From Lachnospiraceae bacterium (lineage in GTDB: Bacteria > Bacillota > Clostridia > Lachnospirales > Lachnospiraceae), in assembly GCA_022799175.1 (NCBI GenBank), contig JAAWNY010000001.1, forward strand, positions 68,999 through 106,866: a stretch of DNA of 37,868 nt, in the 5' to 3' direction. The number at the start of each line of letters is the position of its first letter. The stretch's first letter is position 1. Below, piece by piece: positions 33,401 through 37,868 of the stretch. The translations under genes were made by a program, and so were the position numbers. A model generated the notes under the pieces. That model was not told the origin of the DNA and did no database searches. It was given only the letters and a program-made list of their open reading frames with translations.

Positions 33401-35851
33401 ATGGCAATTTATGATGCTTTAAATCCCAGGCAGCAGGAGGCGGTTCTTCATACGGAGGGACCGTTGTTGATTCTGGCAGGGGCAGGATCGGGAAAAACCC
33501 GGGTACTGACTCACAGAATTGCTTATTTAATAGAGGAAAAGGGAATAAATCCCTGGAATATTTTGGCAATTACTTTTACCAATAAGGCGGCAGGAGAGAT
33601 GCGGGAACGAGTGGATCGCTTAGTAGAAGCCGGTGCCGGAAGCGTGTGGGTCAGTACTTTTCATTCTCTTTGCGTCCGGATTCTGCATCGTTTTATTGAA
33701 TATTTGGGATATGAAAATAACTTTACGATCTATGATGTGGACGATCAGAAGACACTGATGAAACAGGTGCTCAAGAAGTTGAATCTGGATCCCAAGCAAT
33801 ATCGGGAACGAGAGATGATAAATATTATATCTAGCGCAAAAAATGAATTAATTGGGCCGGATGAATTCTGGAAAAGTGCGCAAGGCGACTGGCGGCTGAA
33901 AAAAGTGGCCGAGATTTATGAAGAATATCAGACAGAGCTGAAAAAGAATAATGCCCTGGATTTCGATGACTTGATTTTTAAGACAGTGGATTTGTTCCGG
34001 GTCAATGATCAAATACTGGATTATTATCAGGAAAGGTTCCGCTATATCATGGTGGATGAGTATCAGGACACAAATGCTGCTCAGTTTGAGCTGATTTCTC
34101 TGTTGGCAAGGAAATACCAGAATCTTTGCGTGGTGGGGGATGATGATCAGTCAATCTATAAGTTTCGGGGAGCAGACATTGGAAATATTCTGAATTTTGA
34201 GGATACTTTTCCAGGGGCAATGGTAGTTAAGCTGGAACAAAATTATCGTTCGACAAAGAATATTCTGGAGACAGCCAATGGGGTGATTCGCAATAATAGA
34301 GGACGAAAAGATAAGACATTGTGGACAGCTAACGATACGGGGGAACTAGTGAAATTTCGCCAATTTGAGCAGTCCTTTGAGGAGGCAGAAGGAATTATTC
34401 AGGATATTCTGACTCAAGGGCGCCCTTATCGGGACAGCGCGGTGCTTTACCGGACGAATGCGCAGTCCCGCTTGTTGGAAGAGAAATGTCTAACTTATAA
34501 TGTACCTTATCGCCTGGTAGGAGGGGTGAATTTTTATCAACGCCGGGAAATCAAAGATATTTTGAGTTATTTAAAAACGATTGCCAATGGACGAGATGAT
34601 CTGGCAGTTCAGCGAATTATCAATGTGCCCAAACGAGGCATCGGGGCTGCTTCCATTGGAAAGATCATGACTTGGGCGGCACAACAGGAGATCAGCTTTT
34701 ATAATGGCTGTACCCAGGCAGCTTCGGTGCCAGGGATGGGGAAAGCAGCAGGAAAAGTACAGGGGTTTGTGAACCAGATAGAAGAGTTTCGGAGCCGGAT
34801 TCAGAGCTGGGAGCTGAGACATGAGCATAAGTCGGCCGCGGGAGAGTTTAAGGAGGAAAGCTATGGTCTGAAAGAGCTGATTGAGGATATTTTAGAAAAG
34901 ACTGGCTATCGTGAGGAACTGAAGGAGGAAGGCGAAGCAGAAGCAAAGGAACGTTTAGAGAATATCAATGAATTAATATCAAAAGCGGTAAGCTTTTGTG
35001 AGGAGCAAGAGACTCCAAGTCTCCATGGATTTTTGGAAGAGGTGGCGCTGGTGGCAGATATCGATCGGATGGACAGCGCCGAAGATCGGGTGACTTTGAT
35101 GACGTTACATAGTGCCAAAGGGCTGGAGTTTCCCATGGTATATTTAAGTGGAATGGAAGAGGGATTATTTCCGGGTTCCCGCTGTGTGATGTCAGAAGAT
35201 CCGGAAGATTTGGAAGAAGAACGGCGGCTTTGCTATGTAGGGATTACCAGGGCCAGGGAACGGCTGATGCTGACAGCGGCAAGGATGCGGATGAGCAGAG
35301 GCGAAACACATTATTCCAGAGTCAGTCGTTTTGTGGAAGAGATTCCGGAAGAGCTGTTAGAAACAGTAAAACCGGAGCGCCGAATGGAGCAGAAGAGCAG
35401 AATGAATGCCTCAGAGAATCCCAGTATTTCCTGGAACAAAAATCAGCGAAAGCTGGGGGTGAGTATGTTTGGAATGAAGTCCAATTCTTATGCTTCTCCT
35501 ACTGCTGGATATATGGAATATCGTTTGGAAGGAAATAAGATATCTGATGACAAATCAGGAACGTCGCAAACCTCTGCCGCTCATAAATCAGATAACATAG
35601 CCAGAGAAGGTAAGACAGTGAAAACATTTGGCGCTATGGGAAAGCATCCAGGATTTGGCAAGGAATTTACCGTACAGAAATCATCAAATTTGGACTATGG
35701 CGTCGGAGACCGAGTGCGGCATATAAAATTCGGGGAGGGAACGGTACAGTCGGTGATAAATGGCGCTCGTGATTTTGAAGTGACAGTGGAGTTTGACCGA
35801 TTTGGGGTGAAAAAAATGTTTGCCTCATTTGCAAAATTACAGAAAATATAA
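33401..35851 (+). CDS. pcrA: UvrD/PcrA-type ATP-dependent DNA helicase
   Basis: A 3'-5' superfamily 1 helicase for repair and rolling-circle replication, 816 residues. Motifs in order: Walker A AGAGSGKT (26-33), ITFTNKAA, the DExx-type box VDEYQDTNAAQ, the Q-D-D-QSIYKFRGA motif, QNYRSTKNI, TLHSAKGLEFPMVY, and YVGITRARERL. A disordered linker precedes the C-terminal Tudor-like domain typical of PcrA (GDRVRHIKFGEGTV, about 768-781). The ATG at 33401 matches the family N-terminus and the promoter; the frame is open back to 33224 but that part is not expected to be translated. AAAGGA lies about 12 nt upstream. Confidence 0.95.
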   Translation: MAIYDALNPRQQEAVLHTEGPLLILAGAGSGKTRVLTHRIAYLIEEKGINPWNILAITFTNKAAGEMRERVDRLVEAGAGSVWVSTFHSLCVRILHRFIEYLGYENNFTIYDVDDQKTLMKQVLKKLNLDPKQYREREMINIISSAKNELIGPDEFWKSAQGDWRLKKVAEIYEEYQTELKKNNALDFDDLIFKTVDLFRVNDQILDYYQERFRYIMVDEYQDTNAAQFELISLLARKYQNLCVVGDDDQSIYKFRGADIGNILNFEDTFPGAMVVKLEQNYRSTKNILETANGVIRNNRGRKDKTLWTANDTGELVKFRQFEQSFEEAEGIIQDILTQGRPYRDSAVLYRTNAQSRLLEEKCLTYNVPYRLVGGVNFYQRREIKDILSYLKTIANGRDDLAVQRIINVPKRGIGAASIGKIMTWAAQQEISFYNGCTQAASVPGMGKAAGKVQGFVNQIEEFRSRIQSWELRHEHKSAAGEFKEESYGLKELIEDILEKTGYREELKEEGEAEAKERLENINELISKAVSFCEEQETPSLHGFLEEVALVADIDRMDSAEDRVTLMTLHSAKGLEFPMVYLSGMEEGLFPGSRCVMSEDPEDLEEERRLCYVGITRARERLMLTAARMRMSRGETHYSRVSRFVEEIPEELLETVKPERRMEQKSRMNASENPSISWNKNQRKLGVSMFGMKSNSYASPTAGYMEYRLEGNKISDDKSGTSQTSAAHKSDNIAREGKTVKTFGAMGKHPGFGKEFTVQKSSNLDYGVGDRVRHIKFGEGTVQSVINGARDFEVTVEFDRFGVKKMFASFAKLQKI

Positions 35852-35903
35852 TATTTTTTCGATTTTTGAATAAAATAGGATAGTAAAAAAGAAAAAGAAA
35901 TGG

Positions 35904-35933
35904 TATAATCTAAATAATGCACATGACATGTGC
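35904..35933 (+). promoter_or_regulatory. Promoter with a perfect palindrome at the start site
   Basis: TGGTATAAT is an extended -10 (TATAAT at 35904-35909). The perfect palindrome GCACATG-A-CATGTGC (35919-35933) sits about 10 bp downstream, over or just after the predicted transcription start. It is a probable operator or 5' hairpin of the small acidic membrane protein gene. Confidence 0.6.
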
Positions 35934-35960
35934 CAGGATGATAGAAAGGACGTGAATGAG

Positions 35961-36266
35961 ATGGGAAAGTTTGATACAATGAGCAAGGATGCACTGACCC
36001 GTGTGGAAGAGATTATCAATTCTACCAAGCTGAATGATTTCCTGCACAGGAAAGAAGAGGAGGAGAAGAAGAAAACCTGTATTCTCTGGGTACTGGCGAT
36101 TATCGGCGCTGTGGCAGCGATTGCGGCGATTGCCTATGGTGTATATCGCTTCTTTACTCCGGATTATCTGGAAGATTTCGAAGATGATTTTGATGATGAT
36201 TTCGACGACGACTTTTTTGAGGACGACGATGACACCACCGCCGCTGAGGATGAGGAAGAGAAATAA
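35961..36266 (+). CDS. Small membrane protein with acidic C-terminal tail
   Basis: A 101-residue protein with an amphipathic N-terminus (MGKFDTMSKDAL), a Lys/Glu-rich stretch, one membrane helix (about 39-62) and an almost purely acidic tail (about 65-101) of repeated D/E with Phe. The family is not recognised. AAAGGA precedes the ATG at 35961; an upstream in-frame extension to 35928 would start inside the palindrome and is rejected. It is monocistronic, with its own terminator. Confidence 0.72.
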   Translation: MGKFDTMSKDALTRVEEIINSTKLNDFLHRKEEEEKKKTCILWVLAIIGAVAAIAAIAYGVYRFFTPDYLEDFEDDFDDDFDDDFFEDDDDTTAAEDEEEK

Positions 36267-36274
36267 TTAAGAGC

Positions 36275-36312
36275 AAAGCGTGCCTCCTGTGAATGGAGCG
36301 CGCTTTTTCTTT
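36275..36312 (+). terminator. Terminator after the small acidic membrane protein gene
   Basis: AAAGCGTGCCTCC (36275-36287) pairs with GGAGCGCGCTTT (36295-36306) with one mismatch and one bulge, followed by a T-rich run. Confidence 0.8.
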
Positions 36313-36351
36313 TTTAGGAAAGAAAAAGATAGAAGAAATAAGGAGGAGAAC

Positions 36352-37809
36352 ATGAAAAAAGGAGAGATTGTAGAAGGAATTGTGGAAGATATCGATTTTC
36401 CCAATAAAGGAATTCTTCAGATAGAAGGGGAGAAGGTGATTGTCAAAAATGCGCTTCCCGGTCAGAAGATACGTTTCATCATCCATAAGAAGCGAGGGGG
36501 AAAAACCGAAGGCAGGATGTTAGAAGTTCTGGAACCGTCAATATGGGAGAAGAAGGAAAATGTCTGTCCACATTTCGGGAACTGCGGCGGCTGCCTGTAT
36601 CAGAGCTTCCCTTATGAAGAACAACTGAAATTGAAAGAAAAACAAGTGGATCAGTTGATCCGCCAGGTTTGTGGGGATTGGGGATTTGAAGGGATAAAAG
36701 GAAGTCCCATTGCAGAGGCTTATCGAAATAAGATGGAATTCTCCTTTGGAGATGAATATAAAGACGGTCCATTGGCGCTGGGAATGCATCGGAGGGGAAG
36801 CTTTTACGATATTGTCACTACCCGAAATTGCCGGATTGTGCATTCCGATTTCTGTCAGATTCTGAGTGCAACTTTGGATTACTTTACAGCGAATGGAGTA
36901 TCGTATTATAAAAAATTGCAGCATGTGGGTTATCTGCGTCATTTGCTGGTGCGCCGGGCTGCGAAAACAGGAGAGATTCTGGTGGCGTTAGTAACAACCA
37001 CACAGGTGGAAACTTTGAAGCAAGAGACGATGGGGATGCATAAGGAAGAAACAGCAGAAGGCATGGGGGAAAATGTGTCGTCGATTTTACCGGATATAGT
37101 GGCAGAAAAGGAACTTTTGGATGGGTGGAGACAAGCGCTTGAGAATTTGCATTTAGCCGGAAGCCTGGCCGGGATTCTTCATATTAAGAACGATAGTCTG
37201 GCAGATGTGGTGCAATGCGATGAGATGGAAATTTTACTGGGAAGAGATTATTTCTATGAAGAGCTTTTGGGAATGAAGTTTTGTATCACTCCTTTTTCTT
37301 TTTTTCAGACGAACTCTTTGGGAGCTGAGGTACTGTATGAAACCGTGCGGGAATATGTGGGAGATACGAAGGACAAGGTAGTTTTTGATTTGTACAGTGG
37401 GACCGGGACGATCGCCCAGATCACTTCTGCAGTAGCCGCCCGGGTTGTGGGAGTGGAGATTGTGGAGGAGGCCGTGGAGGCCGCCCGGGAAAATGCCCGG
37501 CGCAACGGATTGGATAACTGTGTATTTGTCGCCGGAGATGTGCTGAAAGTGGTGGAGGAGATTGAAGAAAAACCCGATCTGATCATTTTGGATCCTCCCC
37601 GGGATGGAATTCATCCGAAGGCGTTGAAGAAGATTATTGATTTTGGCGTAGAACGGATGGTGTACGTGTCGTGTAAACCAACGAGCCTGGCGCGGGATCT
37701 GGCAGTGTTTTTGGAGAATGGGTACCGGGTGGAGCGGGGGTGTTGTGTGGATATGTTTCCTTTTACTGGGAATATTGAAACCGTTTGTCTGCTTTCAAAG
37801 AAACCTTGA
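36352..37809 (+). CDS. rlmD: RlmD/RumA-type 23S rRNA uracil-C5 methyltransferase
   Basis: An SAM-dependent RNA m5U methyltransferase, 485 residues. An N-terminal TRAM domain (about 1-60) is followed by an Fe-S motif C72/C78/C81 with a fourth cysteine in the NCRIVHSDFC region. A methyltransferase domain follows, with DLYSGTGTIAQ, ILDPPRDGIHP, the catalytic cysteine C441 in YVSCKPTSLARDL, and the base E476 in NIETV. The ATG at 36352 has AGGAGGAG just upstream; the frame is open to 36280 through the upstream terminator. A Glu-rich segment (about 225-265) looks like a lineage-specific insert. Family membership is clear. The exact position (U1939, U747 or both) cannot be decided from sequence. Confidence 0.9.
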   Translation: MKKGEIVEGIVEDIDFPNKGILQIEGEKVIVKNALPGQKIRFIIHKKRGGKTEGRMLEVLEPSIWEKKENVCPHFGNCGGCLYQSFPYEEQLKLKEKQVDQLIRQVCGDWGFEGIKGSPIAEAYRNKMEFSFGDEYKDGPLALGMHRRGSFYDIVTTRNCRIVHSDFCQILSATLDYFTANGVSYYKKLQHVGYLRHLLVRRAAKTGEILVALVTTTQVETLKQETMGMHKEETAEGMGENVSSILPDIVAEKELLDGWRQALENLHLAGSLAGILHIKNDSLADVVQCDEMEILLGRDYFYEELLGMKFCITPFSFFQTNSLGAEVLYETVREYVGDTKDKVVFDLYSGTGTIAQITSAVAARVVGVEIVEEAVEAARENARRNGLDNCVFVAGDVLKVVEEIEEKPDLIILDPPRDGIHPKALKKIIDFGVERMVYVSCKPTSLARDLAVFLENGYRVERGCCVDMFPFTGNIETVCLLSKKP

Positions 37810-37868
37810 TTTTCTGCGGTTTGTAGGATATTAAGGGGAGAAAATGAATGTGTGTTTTCAGGTCTTTT
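37810..37868. other. Window end, nothing assignable
   Basis: Fifty-nine bases after the methyltransferase gene. There is no clear terminator. An AAGGGGAG followed by ATG at 37844 could start a further gene cut by the window edge, but too little remains to judge. Confidence 0.3.

Overview
The window looks like chromosomal DNA of an anaerobic Clostridia-class Firmicute, most likely a gut Lachnospiraceae. The evidence is a complete Na+/H+-translocating Rnf operon, an oxygen-sensitive class III ribonucleotide reductase, ferredoxin-like and DUF362 Fe-S proteins, AGGAGG-type ribosome binding sites, sigma-A promoters with 17-bp spacers, and families common in that group (PadR/DUF1700, DUF1836, YerC-like TrpR, PcrA with a C-terminal Tudor-like domain). 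The taxonomic call is inference from gene content. I saw no tRNA, rRNA, CRISPR array, transposase or phage gene.

Layout. 190-5523: promoter, rnfCDGEAB, then three consecutive terminator hairpins. 5545-11501: a signalling operon with a REC-HD-GYP-PAS-GGDEF protein, an Hpt protein, a membrane hybrid histidine kinase with two receiver domains, and a SanA-like membrane protein. Together the first three can form a phosphorelay onto a c-di-GMP enzyme carrying both synthesis and breakdown domains. 11521-12612: a promoter followed at once by a strong terminator, then a YitT membrane protein. 12611-17899 (minus): an HscC-type Hsp70 and a 1165-residue J-domain/TPR protein. 17951-18060: a large imperfect palindrome. 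18087-20385 (minus): nrdD behind a promoter with two NrdR-type boxes. 20408-21680 (minus): a DUF362 ferredoxin-like protein. 21816-22943: a 57-residue Bfd-like [2Fe-2S] protein and an exported protein of unknown function.

22950-26100 is the most unusual region. One gene fuses a complete cellobiose-type PTS EIIC membrane domain to a chemoreceptor-like cytoplasmic coiled coil, with no EIIA or EIIB nearby. It is flanked on both sides by arrays of DNA hairpins. Next come two tandem zinc-ribbon/TM/leucine-rich-repeat paralogues (26104-28880) and a three-gene PadR/DUF1700/exported-protein operon behind a promoter that carries a PadR-like inverted repeat (28956-30797).

30849-37868 is mostly housekeeping: mntP (minus), a YerC-like regulator, a DUF1836 protein (minus), a short coiled-coil protein, pcrA, a small membrane protein with an acidic tail, and an RlmD/RumA-type 23S rRNA methyltransferase that ends just before the window edge.

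The strongest candidates for something undescribed are the EIIC-chemoreceptor fusion with its hairpin-rich borders, the zinc-ribbon/LRR pair, the HscC/J-TPR chaperone pair with a degenerate HPD motif, and the Cys plus Ala/Lys tail on RnfE.
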